Assembly (NCBI GenBank): GCA_034435955.1
Contig: DAOTWA010000060.1
Location: forward strand, 1 to 64,000
Source: DAOTWA01 sp034435955
Lineage (GTDB): Bacteria > Chloroflexota > Anaerolineae > Anaerolineales > Anaerolineaceae
DNA: 64,000 nucleotides
Reading direction: 5' to 3'
Below are positions 33,682 to 43,122 of the stretch, piece by piece; within the stretch, counting starts at the first letter, position 1, and each line of letters opens with the position of its first letter. Under the pieces are notes generated by a model that was not told the DNA's origin, ran no database searches, and worked only from the letters and a program-made list of their open reading frames with translations. Both the position numbers and the translations under genes were made by a program.

Positions 33682-35412
33682 TCACATCAGTTGGTCCTGC
33701 TGAATTTGGAAATAGGAATACAGCAGCCCCTTGTGAACCAGCAGGGAGCCAAAGTCGCCCCGCTCGACGATGCGCCCTCCGCGCAGCACGCAAATTTCGT
33801 CCACCTGCTCGAGCAGTATCAGGCTGTGAGTGCAAAGCAGCAAGGAGCGGCCGCGGGCGCTCGCCAAGATCGCCTCGAGGACGGCGCGGGCAGTGAGGGC
33901 ATCCAGATGGGCGACCGGTTCGTCCAGCAGCAGGATGGGGGCATCCTGCAGCAGCGCGCGGGCGAGAGCCAGGCGCTGGCGTTCACCGCCTGAAAGGCGC
34001 AGGCCATGCTCGCCGACCCAGGTGTTCAGCCCTTGCGGGAGCCGGCTTACGAAGTCCGCCAGGTGCGCTGCCTCCAATGATCCCAGCAGCTCGTCTTGTG
34101 TGGCCCAAGGTCTGGCCAGGCGCAGGTTCTCCTCGATGGTCGCATCGAAAATGTAAGGATTTTGCGCGACCACGGCAAAGCGGCTGCGCACCGCCTCGGG
34201 GTCCAGGCAGCGCAGATCGGCGCCGCCCAGTCGAATCTGCCCCTCGGAATAGTCCCACAGGCGCAGCAGCAGCCGCATCAGGGTGGTCTTTCCTGCGCCG
34301 CTTGGCCCGACCAGAGCCACCGAACGGCCTGGCGCCAGGTCCAGGTCGAGGCCATCCAACGCCGGCGGGTCGTCGGGCGCATAGCGGAAGCGCAGGCCGC
34401 GCACCTCCAGGCGTGTAGCGGGGGGCAGGGTAATTGGAACCGGAGGAATGACCACCGCCGCCTGGTCTTCCGCAATCTCGAACAGACGCCGCCCGGCGGC
34501 CAGGCTGCTCTCGAACGTTAGCGCGGACTGCGGCAGGGGAGCAGCCGCCTCGAAGCTGGCCTGGGCCGCCAACGCCAGCACTGCCAGCATCACGCCTTCC
34601 AGCCGCCCGGCGGCGACCAGCGGGATGGCAAGGACCAGGACTGCCCACGCCCCGCCGTGAGAGAAGAGGCTCATCAGCGCCGCGCTCAATCCGGCGATCC
34701 ACGCCTGGCGGCGCTCGAGAGCAGCCAGCTCTGCATTGAGATCATTTAGGCGGGCCTGTTGCTCTCCTTCCGCACCGAAGGCGAGTGTATCCGCCAATCC
34801 CTGGATGCCATCGGTCAGCAGCGCGTTCAGACTGGCTCTCAGAGCCACCTGGCGGCGGGCCGGGGCACGGCTGAGCGCCAGAAGCAGCAATGGCGCAGCC
34901 AGACCGGCCAGCAGAAAGGCGCCCCCCAGCGCCAGAGCAGAGGACGGGGCGTAGCCAATGGTGAACCAGCACACGCCCACCAGCACGAGGGCGGCGGCGG
35001 CCGGCGGAGCCAGGGCGCGCACGAAAAAATCTTCCAGCGTGTTGATGTCCTCCACCGCGCGGGTCAGCAGATCGCCGGCGCGATAATCGGCCAGTCGAGC
35101 CGGGGCGAGCGGCTCGACCGCGCGGTAGAACCACACCCGCAGCCTGGCCAAAAGGCGGAAATTGGCATTGTGCGAAGCCAGCCGCTCGAGGTAACGCAAA
35201 ACACCGCGGGCCAACCCAAAGAAGCGCACTCCCACGATGGCGACTTCCAGCGCGGCGATAGACGGGCGCAGGGCGGCGGCGGAAATCAGATAGGCCGATG
35301 TGCCCATGAGCGCCACCGATGAGGCGACTGTGGACGCGCCGAGTAGCACGGAGAGGATCACCCATCCCGTCATTCCACGCAGGAAGCCGATCAGCCGCAG
35401 GGCGGTCCTCAT
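33682..35412 (-). CDS. cydC: Thiol reductant ABC exporter subunit CydC
   Basis: 576-residue half-transporter with about six membrane helices and an ATPase domain: Walker A GPSGAGKTT, signature LSGGERQRLA, and Walker B ILLLDEPVAHLD. The CydDC heterodimer exports cysteine and glutathione and is needed to assemble cytochrome bd. It is the last gene of the operon and overlaps cydD by four bases. CydC and CydD resemble each other; the order after cydB and the overlap make this assignment the likely one. Confidence 0.85.
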   Translation of the reverse strand: MRTALRLIGFLRGMTGWVILSVLLGASTVASSVALMGTSAYLISAAALRPSIAALEVAIVGVRFFGLARGVLRYLERLASHNANFRLLARLRVWFYRAVEPLAPARLADYRAGDLLTRAVEDINTLEDFFVRALAPPAAAALVLVGVCWFTIGYAPSSALALGGAFLLAGLAAPLLLLALSRAPARRQVALRASLNALLTDGIQGLADTLAFGAEGEQQARLNDLNAELAALERRQAWIAGLSAALMSLFSHGGAWAVLVLAIPLVAAGRLEGVMLAVLALAAQASFEAAAPLPQSALTFESSLAAGRRLFEIAEDQAAVVIPPVPITLPPATRLEVRGLRFRYAPDDPPALDGLDLDLAPGRSVALVGPSGAGKTTLMRLLLRLWDYSEGQIRLGGADLRCLDPEAVRSRFAVVAQNPYIFDATIEENLRLARPWATQDELLGSLEAAHLADFVSRLPQGLNTWVGEHGLRLSGGERQRLALARALLQDAPILLLDEPVAHLDALTARAVLEAILASARGRSLLLCTHSLILLEQVDEICVLRGGRIVERGDFGSLLVHKGLLYSYFQIQQDQLM

Positions 35413-37163
35413 CGCGCGTTCCTCGCTGCGGCCACAAGGGCAGAATACCGCCCGCCTAGCGCAAGCAATTCGGTGTGGGCGCCGCTTTCGACTACCCTCC
35501 CGCCCTCGATCACCAGTATGCGGTCTGCGGAAGCGACGGTGGACAGGCGGTGGGCCACGATCAGCGCGGCGCGGCTGCGCGCCAGATCCATGATTGCTCC
35601 CTGGACGAGCGCTTCCTCGGCGGGGTCGAGGCTTGCAGTGGGTTCATCCAGTACGAGCAGAGGAGCACCCTTGAGGAACGCCCGAGCCAGTGCCAGGCGC
35701 TGGGCCTGCCCACCGCTCAACCGCGCTCCACCTTCGCCGATAGGGGTATCGTAGCCTTGGGGGAGGCTGGCCACCACTGATTCCAGGCGAGCCAGGCGGA
35801 CGGCAGTTTCTATCTCCTTTGGGGATGCACCCGGGCGGGCGAGTCTGAGATTCTCAAGTAGACTGCCGTGGAAGAGGTGCGGGCTTTGGGGCACCCAGGC
35901 CAGATGTCGGCGCCATTCTTCCGGCGGAATGGAGGTCAACGGTACATCGTTAACAACGATGAGGCCGGCGGTCGGATCGATGAAGCGCAGCAGGAGCAGG
36001 GCCAGGGTTGTTTTGCCCGACCCCGTGGCGCCGACGAGCGCAAGGGACTGGCCCGACTCGAGCGTGAAAGTGATATCCTCCAGAGCGGCAGGTCGTTCGG
36101 CGTCCCCGTCAGCGCCCGGGTAGGTGTAAGAAACCCTTTCGAAGCGGATCGGAAAGATGCTCACCGGAAGGCTGGCGGGCAAGGGATGCACTGCTGAGGA
36201 GGTCACCTGGAGCGGAGCGTCGAGGACGGCGAAGATGCGCTGGGCCGCGGCCAGACCGCTCATGCCGGCATGGAAGCGGGCTCCCAGGGCGCGCAGCGGC
36301 AGGTAAAACTCGGGCGCCAGGAAAAGGATGAAGAGCGCCTGCTCGAACTCGAGGCGCCCATAGAGCAGACGCAGTCCGACCTGTACGGCGACTACCGCTG
36401 TGCTCAGCGTAGCGGCCAGCTCGAGCGCCAGCGCGGACAGGAAGGTCACCCGCAATACTCCCAGGGTCGCTCCGGCGTAAGCCTGGCTGGCGCGGGCGAT
36501 GCTCTCGGCCTGGTCGCGGCTGCGCCCGAGCAATTTGAGCGTCTCCAGACCCTGCAGGGAATCAAGGAAGCGAGCGCTCAAACGGCCCAAGGCGATGTAT
36601 TGCCGGCGGGTCAGCGTTTCCGAGGCGCGCCCGATCAGCCAGGTGAAGAGCGGCATGAGGGGCGCCGTGAACAGCAACACCAGGCCGCTGAGCGGATCGT
36701 ACGGAAAAACGGCCATCAGGATGACCGTCGGCACGATTGCAGCGGACGCAAGCTGGGGCAGATATTGGCTGAAGTAAGGCCCCAGGGCATCCACACCCGA
36801 GCTGGCGGCTGTCACCACCTCGCCGGTGCGCTCACCGGCGGTGAAGGCCGGTCCGAGGCGGTGGATGTGCGCAAGCAAGGCTGCTCGCAGGCCGGCCTTG
36901 ACCTGCACCGCCGCTGTCCCGGAGGCGGTTTCAATGCCCAGGGAGAGTAAGGCGCGCACCAGGATGACGATCGAAAGGAGACGCAGGGGGACGGCCAGTT
37001 GGGTTAATGGTTCACCGCCGAGAAAGGCGCGCGCAACGACAGCGCTGAACAGGCGTGCCTGGACGATCACCGCCAGGGCGCTCAGCAGGGTGAGAATCGC
37101 CGCCAGGATCAGCGCTGATCGAGCGGGACGTGCCAGGCGAAGAAGGCGGGGTGAAATGAGCAA
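35409..37163 (-). CDS. cydD: Thiol reductant ABC exporter subunit CydD
   Basis: 584 residues: six membrane helices, then an ATPase domain with GATGSGKTT, the signature SGGQAQRLALARA, and LLVLDEPTASLD. It pairs with CydC to export reduced thiols across the membrane. The start looks like a TTG (MLISPRLLRLARPARS), since no ATG is in frame upstream. It follows cydB by about 140 bases with no hairpin terminator seen, so the four genes probably form one operon. Confidence 0.85.
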   Translation of the reverse strand: MLISPRLLRLARPARSALILAAILTLLSALAVIVQARLFSAVVARAFLGGEPLTQLAVPLRLLSIVILVRALLSLGIETASGTAAVQVKAGLRAALLAHIHRLGPAFTAGERTGEVVTAASSGVDALGPYFSQYLPQLASAAIVPTVILMAVFPYDPLSGLVLLFTAPLMPLFTWLIGRASETLTRRQYIALGRLSARFLDSLQGLETLKLLGRSRDQAESIARASQAYAGATLGVLRVTFLSALALELAATLSTAVVAVQVGLRLLYGRLEFEQALFILFLAPEFYLPLRALGARFHAGMSGLAAAQRIFAVLDAPLQVTSSAVHPLPASLPVSIFPIRFERVSYTYPGADGDAERPAALEDITFTLESGQSLALVGATGSGKTTLALLLLRFIDPTAGLIVVNDVPLTSIPPEEWRRHLAWVPQSPHLFHGSLLENLRLARPGASPKEIETAVRLARLESVVASLPQGYDTPIGEGGARLSGGQAQRLALARAFLKGAPLLVLDEPTASLDPAEEALVQGAIMDLARSRAALIVAHRLSTVASADRILVIEGGRVVESGAHTELLALGGRYSALVAAARNAR

Positions 37164-37303
37164 GGAGCAGCCCTCATCCCTGACCCCTCTCGCAAAGTGA
37201 GGGAAGGGAGGAATTACCGCGATTTTTTTGATCCCCTCCAGCTACGATCATGGGCGCGAAGTCCAAAAGGAGAGAATCAGGGGATTGATGAGGGATGGTC
37301 AGG

Positions 37304-38317
37304 CTAATAATGCAGCTCACCCTTCTCGCTCACTCGCTGGCGGAAGATCCAGTAGCTCCAGGCCTGATATGCCAGCACAACCGGCACGAAGATCAGCGCG
37401 ACGATGGTCATCACCCGCAGGGTATAAGCGCTCGAGGCCGCATTCTGGATGGTCAGACTCCAGGCGGGGTCAAGGGAAGAAATCAGCACGCGCGGGTAGA
37501 GGATCAGGAAGATGGTGGCCGAGGCCAGGATGATGGTCAGGGTGTTGATTGCGAAGGCCCAGCCGTCGCGTTTCTGGCGCACGAAGTAACCGACTGCCAA
37601 TGCGGCCAGACCTGCGCCGATCGGCACCGGACCAGGATCGACGCCCAGCTTGGTGAGCACGTCGGTGACGAAGTAGGTGGCCGCGGTGAACACCACCAGG
37701 ATGACCACCGTGGGCAGCCAAATGCGGTACGCGGCTGTCCGCGCCTTCTCCTGCAGCTCGCCCTCGGTTTTCAGGGAGAGGAAAAGCGCACCCTGGAGGG
37801 TGAAACCCGTCAGCGAGACCAAACCGCCGAGGAGAGCGTAAGGGTTGAGCAGGTTCCAGAAACCGCCCACGTAGTTCATGTTCGCGTCGATGGGCACACC
37901 GCGCATGAAATTTGCGAAAGCCACGCCGATCAAAAAGGAAGGCAGCAGGCTGCCACCGAACAGAGCCCAATCCCAGAAGGAGCGCCAGCGGGGGCTTTCG
38001 CCCTTGCTGCGGAATTCGAATGCCACCCCGCGGAAGATCAGACCAAGCAGGATGAGGAATAACGGCAGGTAGAAGCCGCTGAACAGGGTGGCATACCAGT
38101 GGGGGAAGGCGGCGAAGGTCGCACCGCCGGCGGTGATCAGCCAGACCTCGTTGCCATCCCAGTGTGGACCGATGGTGTTAATGATCGCCCGACGGCGGGC
38201 GTCCTGCTTCCCCAGGAAGGGCAGCAGGATGCCCACGCCCAGGTCGAAGCCTTCCAGGACGAAGTAGCCAGTGTAAAGGATGGCAATCAGAATGAACCAG
38301 ACGGTGTTCAGATCCAT
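37304..38317 (-). CDS. cydB: Cytochrome bd ubiquinol oxidase subunit II
   Basis: 337 residues with about eight hydrophobic helices, and the N-terminal WFILIAILYTGYFVLEGFDLG segment typical of CydB. The partner of CydA, it forms the oxygen-reducing quinol oxidase of the inner membrane. The ATG at 38317 follows GGAGGTTCCCC, and ten bases separate it from the cydA stop. A longer open frame upstream lies inside the end of cydA and is rejected. Confidence 0.95.
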   Translation of the reverse strand: MDLNTVWFILIAILYTGYFVLEGFDLGVGILLPFLGKQDARRRAIINTIGPHWDGNEVWLITAGGATFAAFPHWYATLFSGFYLPLFLILLGLIFRGVAFEFRSKGESPRWRSFWDWALFGGSLLPSFLIGVAFANFMRGVPIDANMNYVGGFWNLLNPYALLGGLVSLTGFTLQGALFLSLKTEGELQEKARTAAYRIWLPTVVILVVFTAATYFVTDVLTKLGVDPGPVPIGAGLAALAVGYFVRQKRDGWAFAINTLTIILASATIFLILYPRVLISSLDPAWSLTIQNAASSAYTLRVMTIVALIFVPVVLAYQAWSYWIFRQRVSEKGELHY

Positions 38318-38327
38318 GGGGAACCTC

Positions 38328-39710
38328 CTACTTCGCAGCCTCGCCGACGGGCGCCGGTGAGGGCTCAGACGAACCGTCCCCGGGTCCGGCCTTGGCAAAC
38401 TTGACCAGTAAATACACGTCGGCGGCCATCAACCCGCCGTAAACCAGGGTGAAGCCGATCAGCGAGATCAGCACAGTGCCCACGGTCAGCGTTGGGGAGA
38501 TCGCCTCCGTGGTCTTCATCAAACCGAAAACGACCCATGGCTGGCGGCCCAGTTCGGTCATCAGCCAGCCGGTCGTATTCGACAGATAGGGCAGCGCAAT
38601 GGCCAGCGGGATCAGGCCCAGGAAGCGGAACTTCTCGACCGGAGTGTCGCGCATCACATGATACAGGCTGTAAGCCGCCAGGAACAGCATCAGAAAGCCT
38701 GCGCCCACCATCAATCGGAAAGACCAGTAGATGAAAGCGATTGGCGGGCGGTAATCACCCGGTCCATACTGCTGGACGTACTGGTTCTGCAGGTTGTAAA
38801 TGCCTTCCACTTTCCCGCTCAGGCGGTTGTAAGCCAGCAGGCTGAGCAGACGCGGGATGCGGATGGCGAAGACGTCGCCCGTTTGGCTTAGATTGCCGAT
38901 GGTGATGAGCGAAAACGAAGCGGGATCCTGGCTGTACCACAGGGCTTCGGCGGCCGCCATCTTCATCGGCTGGCTGCGTACCATGTGCTGGGCCTGTTGG
39001 TGGCCGACGATGATGATCAGCAAGGTGGCAATACCGGCGTACACAGCAGCGATGCGGAATGAACGCTGGAAGAAGTCGATCTCGTGCCTGCGGGCCAGGT
39101 GGTAGGCGCTGATGCCGAGCACAAAGAAAGCCGCGGTGACGAAGCCCGACAGAACCGTGTGAGGGAATTGAGTAGCCAGGTTGGGGTTGCCAACCAGCGC
39201 GCCAAAGTCGGTCATCACCGCGCGCCCATTCTCCAAGGTATAGCCGACCGGCTGCTGCATAAAAGAATTGGCGATCAGAATCCACATGGCCGAGATGATG
39301 GTGCCGCCGGCGACCAGCCAGATGGCTGTCAAGTGCAGCCCCCTGGAGAGGCGCTCCCAGCCGAAGATCCAAATGCCCAAAAAAGTGGATTCCAGAAAGA
39401 AGGCCAGCAAAGCTTCGATGGCCAGCGGCGCGCCGAAAATGTCGCCGACGAAACGCGCGTATTGCGACCAGTTCATGCCGAACTGGAATTCCATGACAAT
39501 GCCGGTAACCACGCCCATAGCGAAGTTGATCAAGAACAGCCGGCCCCAAAATTGGGTCATCCGCTTGTAGATCTCCCTGCCGCTAGAGACGTACAGCGTT
39601 TCCAGGATGGCCACCAGCAGAGATAAGCCGATGGTCAGAGGCACGAAGAAGAAATGGTAGACTGAGGTAATGGCGAACTGCCATTGGGAGAGCTGGGTAA
39701 CATTCATCAT
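38328..39710 (-). CDS. cydA: Cytochrome bd ubiquinol oxidase subunit I
   Basis: 460 residues with about nine helices. Seen: the heme-ligand histidine in SVYHFFFVPLTIGL, a Met-ligand region GWLMTELGRQPWVV with the family GRQPW motif, and other CydA features. It binds the hemes and oxidises quinol. Together with cydB, cydD and cydC it gives the cell a high-affinity, proton-pump-free oxidase for low oxygen or stress. I choose the ATG at 39710; the AGGAG site falls on an upstream GTG at 39716. Confidence 0.95.
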   Translation of the reverse strand: MMNVTQLSQWQFAITSVYHFFFVPLTIGLSLLVAILETLYVSSGREIYKRMTQFWGRLFLINFAMGVVTGIVMEFQFGMNWSQYARFVGDIFGAPLAIEALLAFFLESTFLGIWIFGWERLSRGLHLTAIWLVAGGTIISAMWILIANSFMQQPVGYTLENGRAVMTDFGALVGNPNLATQFPHTVLSGFVTAAFFVLGISAYHLARRHEIDFFQRSFRIAAVYAGIATLLIIIVGHQQAQHMVRSQPMKMAAAEALWYSQDPASFSLITIGNLSQTGDVFAIRIPRLLSLLAYNRLSGKVEGIYNLQNQYVQQYGPGDYRPPIAFIYWSFRLMVGAGFLMLFLAAYSLYHVMRDTPVEKFRFLGLIPLAIALPYLSNTTGWLMTELGRQPWVVFGLMKTTEAISPTLTVGTVLISLIGFTLVYGGLMAADVYLLVKFAKAGPGDGSSEPSPAPVGEAAK

Positions 39711-40258
39711 CCCCACTCCTGAAAAATAACTGCACCACTGGTTGGAATCGCCTTGCTTCGATGGCGGATAGCAGGACGGCGAAGAAAGGTATCAACCCTG
39801 ATAAAAATTGTAAGAGAATCGAAGGTCGTTGGAATTACTATAGATCATCAATGCACGTGACGAAGTTCCCAATCTGTTCACCCGGAGGGGTGAGGAAACC
39901 ATCATCGCCACACGGTACACATCTTGAATGAGGCGGCCAGGATAACGCCTAATGCGCGCCGCAGCTTCATGCCATTGCCCTCCCGTTATTTTTATTATAG
40001 CTGAGGATATCGTGGATCGACCTTCTTGCCGGGCAATCAAGCCATGGATGTTGAGCATGGACGACCTCTAAAGTCTTGTGGGCAGGCGTTAAGGACGATG
40101 CTTTTTTCGGATTTGCCCTCACTGCGATCGGCTGCGGATAAAAGGGTGATGCAGACTGGAAATAAGGTCAGGCATCGTCGTAAAGCCGCGAGACTTCGGA
40201 AGTTCCCCATACCGCGATGGTATAATCCCCCAAAACCTGACTAAATCGTGGATTTATT
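39711..40258. other. Intergenic region between cydA and prfA
   Basis: 548 bases between divergent genes. It includes the cydA ribosome site, a CGCGAGACTTCGGAAGTT copy of the repeat core near 40186-40204, and the prfA promoter. No coding frame is credible. A regulatory site for cydA would be expected here; none was recognised. Confidence 0.45.
40218..40226 (+). promoter_or_regulatory. Extended -10 promoter of prfA
   Basis: TGGTATAAT lies 33 bases before the prfA ATG, an extended -10 form like others in this window. No good -35 box. Confidence 0.5.
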
Positions 40259-41338
40259 ATGCTGGATAAGATCACAATCATCGAGAACCGTTACGATGAG
40301 CTGACACACCTTCTGGAAGAAGCCGGCGCGGACTATCAGCGCGCCGCCGAGCTGGCCAAAGAACGCGCCGACCTGGAAGAGATCGTGGCTAAAGGACGCG
40401 AATACCGTGAACTGCTGCATCGCTGGGAAGAGGCGCGCAGCCTGGCTGCCGATGAGACGGACGAGGAGCTGCTAGAGCTGGCCCAGGCCGAAGTCGCCGC
40501 CCTGGAGCCGCAGATTGAGCGGCTCGAACGCGAGATCAAGAGCCTGCTGCTGCCCAAAGATCCGCGCGACAAACGCAACGTAATTGTCGAGATTCGCGCG
40601 GGCACAGGCGGCGAGGAGGCGGCTTTGTTTGCGGCAGACCTGTTCCGCATGTACACGCGTTACGCCGAGCGCCAGGGCTGGAAGGTCGAGGTACTTTCGG
40701 CCAACGAGACCGGCATTGGTGGGTTTAAAGAGATCATCTTCACGGTAAGAGGCAAAGGAGCTTACTCGCGGCTGAAATATGAGTCGGGGGTGCACCGCGT
40801 GCAGCGCGTCCCGGTGACCGAAGCGCAGGGGCGCATTCATACTTCCACGGCCACCGTGGCCGTCCTGGCCGAGGTCGAGGACGTGGAGGTAGATATCCCC
40901 GAATCCGATATCCGGGTGGATATTTACCGCTCGGCGGGAGCGGGCGGGCAGAACGTGCAGAAAAACGCCACTGCTGTGCGCATCACCCACATCCCGACTG
41001 GAATCGTTGTGGCGGTGCAGGATGAGCGTTCGCAGCTTCAGAATAAGCTTCGAGCGATGAGCATTCTGCGCGCGCGGTTGTACGAAATGGAAGAGGAAAA
41101 GCGTCGCGCTGAGGTGGACGAAGCGCGCCGTTCGCAGGTGGGCACTGGCGAACGCGCCGAGAAGATCCGCACCTACAACTACCCCCAGTCGCGGGTGACC
41201 GATCACCGCATTAATCTCTCCTCGTACAATCTGCCGGCGGTGATGGACGGAGAGCTGGACATGTTCATCGATGAGCTGGCCTTGCGCGATGAGACCGAAC
41301 GTCTGGCAGCGACGGGAGTGAGGGAAAATGACGATTGA
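40259..41338 (+). CDS. prfA: Peptide chain release factor 1
   Basis: 359 residues. Reads UAA and UAG stop codons and releases the peptide. Seen: the codon-recognition PVT motif (PxT of RF1) in [18 protein letters not shown] and the GGQ motif in [10 protein letters not shown] near 231-233. Start ATG 40259; the stop overlaps prmC by 11 bases, so the modifying enzyme is cotranslated with its target. Confidence 0.96.
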   Translation: MLDKITIIENRYDELTHLLEEAGADYQRAAELAKERADLEEIVAKGREYRELLHRWEEARSLAADETDEELLELAQAEVAALEPQIERLEREIKSLLLPKDPRDKRNVIVEIRAGTGGEEAALFAADLFRMYTRYAERQGWKVEVLSANETGIGGFKEIIFTVRGKGAYSRLKYESGVHRVQRVPVTEAQGRIHTSTATVAVLAEVEDVEVDIPESDIRVDIYRSAGAGGQNVQKNATAVRITHIPTGIVVAVQDERSQLQNKLRAMSILRARLYEMEEEKRRAEVDEARRSQVGTGERAEKIRTYNYPQSRVTDHRINLSSYNLPAVMDGELDMFIDELALRDETERLAATGVRENDD

Positions 41339-42179
41339 TCTCGGCCCGGCGTTGAATGAAGCGCAGCAGGCGCTCTCGGCGCAGAGCGAAACTCCTTTCG
41401 TCGATTCATTGGCCTTACTGGCCGGGCTTACAGGCCGGAGCACGGCCTGGGTTTTGGCTCACCCGGACGCCAGGCTCGCACCGGATCAAGCGGCTGCTTT
41501 AAACGCCTCGCTGGAAAGACTGGCCTCCGGCGAGCCATTGCCTTACGTGGTGGGCCGGCGGGAATTTTTCGGACTGGAATTCGAAATCGGACCAGGCGTC
41601 CTGATCCCACGCCCGGAAACCGAGCTGCTGGTAGAGCAGGCATTGGGCTGGTTGGTCGACCACCCGAACAGGCGAACCTTCATCGATGTGGGCACTGGCA
41701 GCGGGTGCATCGCCGTCAGCCTGGCTGCCCGCGTTCATGACCTGCACGGGCTCGCCGTGGACATTTCTGCTGAGGCGCTGAGCCTAGCACGGCGCAACCT
41801 GGCCCGACACGGCGTCGGCGAGCGAGTGGCGCTTGTGCAAGGCGACCTGGCCACAGCCGTGGGCCGGTCGCTAGACCTGATCGTCGCAAACCTGCCGTAT
41901 GTGCCTACGGAAACGCTAAAGAAACTGCGCGTTTCCGCTTACGAGCCGCTTTTGGCATTGGATGGCGGATCGGACGGGCTGGCGCAGATCCGGCGGCTGC
42001 TGGCGGAAGGGCCGCGGGTGCTGGCACATGGCGGGCTGCTGCTGATGGAAATCGAAGCCGGACAGGGACAGGCAGCACTGAGATTGGCGGAAGACATCTT
42101 TCCAGGGGCCGCCCTTGAAGTGCTCAAAGATCTGGCCGGCAAGGACAGGCTGTTGAAAGTGATGGATCGTGGAGACTGA
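41328..42179 (+). CDS. prmC: Release factor glutamine methyltransferase
   Basis: 283 residues. Methylates the Gln of the GGQ motif in release factors, using SAM. Seen: SAM-binding [15 protein letters not shown] and the catalytic loop at 188-191. The loop reads NLPY where NPPY is canonical. An N-terminal helical domain precedes the methyltransferase. It overlaps prfA at its start and tsaC at its end, giving a three-gene operon. Confidence 0.9.
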   Translation: MTIDLGPALNEAQQALSAQSETPFVDSLALLAGLTGRSTAWVLAHPDARLAPDQAAALNASLERLASGEPLPYVVGRREFFGLEFEIGPGVLIPRPETELLVEQALGWLVDHPNRRTFIDVGTGSGCIAVSLAARVHDLHGLAVDISAEALSLARRNLARHGVGERVALVQGDLATAVGRSLDLIVANLPYVPTETLKKLRVSAYEPLLALDGGSDGLAQIRRLLAEGPRVLAHGGLLLMEIEAGQGQAALRLAEDIFPGAALEVLKDLAGKDRLLKVMDRGD

Positions 42180-42795
42180 GGTCATCTCCATTGACTCTCC
42201 ACAGGCCATACCACGCGCATTGGAAGTGTTGCGCGAAGGTGGGTTGGCCGCATTTCCCACCGATACAGTGTATGGTGTAGGGGCGCTTGTGAATTCCTAT
42301 CAAGGTATCGAGCGCCTGTTTGCGGCAAAAAACCGTGAGGGCTCCAAAGCCATCGCCGTGCTGGTGGGCGACCCGCAGCAGCTCGAGCTGGTGGCCGAGG
42401 AGGTAACTCCGCTGGCGGCGCTGCTGGCGGAGCACTTCTGGCCGGGGGCGTTGACGCTTGTGGTGCCGCGCCGGGCCGGTTTGCCCGATAATTTAAGTCC
42501 GTTACCAACCGTCGGTGTGCGCCTGCCGGATCATCCCTTTGCGCGGATGTTGCTGCGCGCAGCCGGCCCGCTGGCGACGACCTCGGCCAATCTCTCCGGG
42601 CAACCCAGCCCGCGTTCTCCCGAGGAAGTGCTGGCGCAACTCGGCGGACGCATTGACCTGCTGCTGGATGGCGGCAGGACGCCGGGCGGCGTGCCCTCCA
42701 CGGTAGTGGATTGCACGGGCGCAGAGCCAAAGGTGTTGCGCGAGGGGCCGATCAGCCTGCAAAAGATTAGAGAAGTTTTGGAATCGCGGGCCTGA
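42169..42795 (+). CDS. tsaC: L-threonylcarbamoyladenylate synthase
   Basis: 208 residues of the Sua5/YciO/YrdC fold. Makes the threonylcarbamoyl-AMP used for the t6A37 modification of tRNA. Seen: AAFPTDTVYGVGALV, AKNREGSKAIAVLV, and a PLATTSANLSGQPSP segment. TsaD, its pathway partner, lies at 59774. It is a single-domain form (TsaC/YwlC type). The start appears to be a GTG at 42169, 11 bases before the prmC stop. Confidence 0.9.
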   Translation: METEVISIDSPQAIPRALEVLREGGLAAFPTDTVYGVGALVNSYQGIERLFAAKNREGSKAIAVLVGDPQQLELVAEEVTPLAALLAEHFWPGALTLVVPRRAGLPDNLSPLPTVGVRLPDHPFARMLLRAAGPLATTSANLSGQPSPRSPEEVLAQLGGRIDLLLDGGRTPGGVPSTVVDCTGAEPKVLREGPISLQKIREVLESRA

Positions 42796-43122
42796 TAAGA
42801 AGATCGGTAATTGGAGAATTCTAATCTAATTATTAATATCCCCTAAGCCGAATTTTAAATTCGGCGGATATAGTAATTTTGCATTCTCCTATCCAGACGC
42901 GCGCTGATGAGCTTAGGAATGGGCTCACCAGCGCGGTTTGTTTAAGTACGAGGGGTCTCGAAAAACTGTACCCGTTTCTCATAAGATTCTGGAATTTGAT
43001 TTTGCTGTATGCATGCGACTCACCTGGACTCCTTTTCACCTGGTCATCAGCAATGAGGTGAAAAGGTTTCGTGATAAGATAGTGAAAATCTTCATCCTTC
43101 TACCCGGGTGCTATTGGGGCCG
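42796..43122. other. Intergenic stretch with hairpins
   Basis: 327 bases after tsaC. It has TTGGAGAATTCT at 42811 (matching part of the 68-bp repeat), a CCGAATTT-T-AAATTCGG palindrome at 42849-42865, and the terminator described separately. No gene is credible. Confidence 0.45.
42901..42944 (+). terminator. Hairpin terminator after the prfA operon
   Basis: A 12-bp stem, GCGCTGATGAGC (42901-42912) with GCTCACCAGCGC (42923-42934), is complete apart from one G-T pair. It is followed by GGTTTGTTTAAG. Confidence 0.65.
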
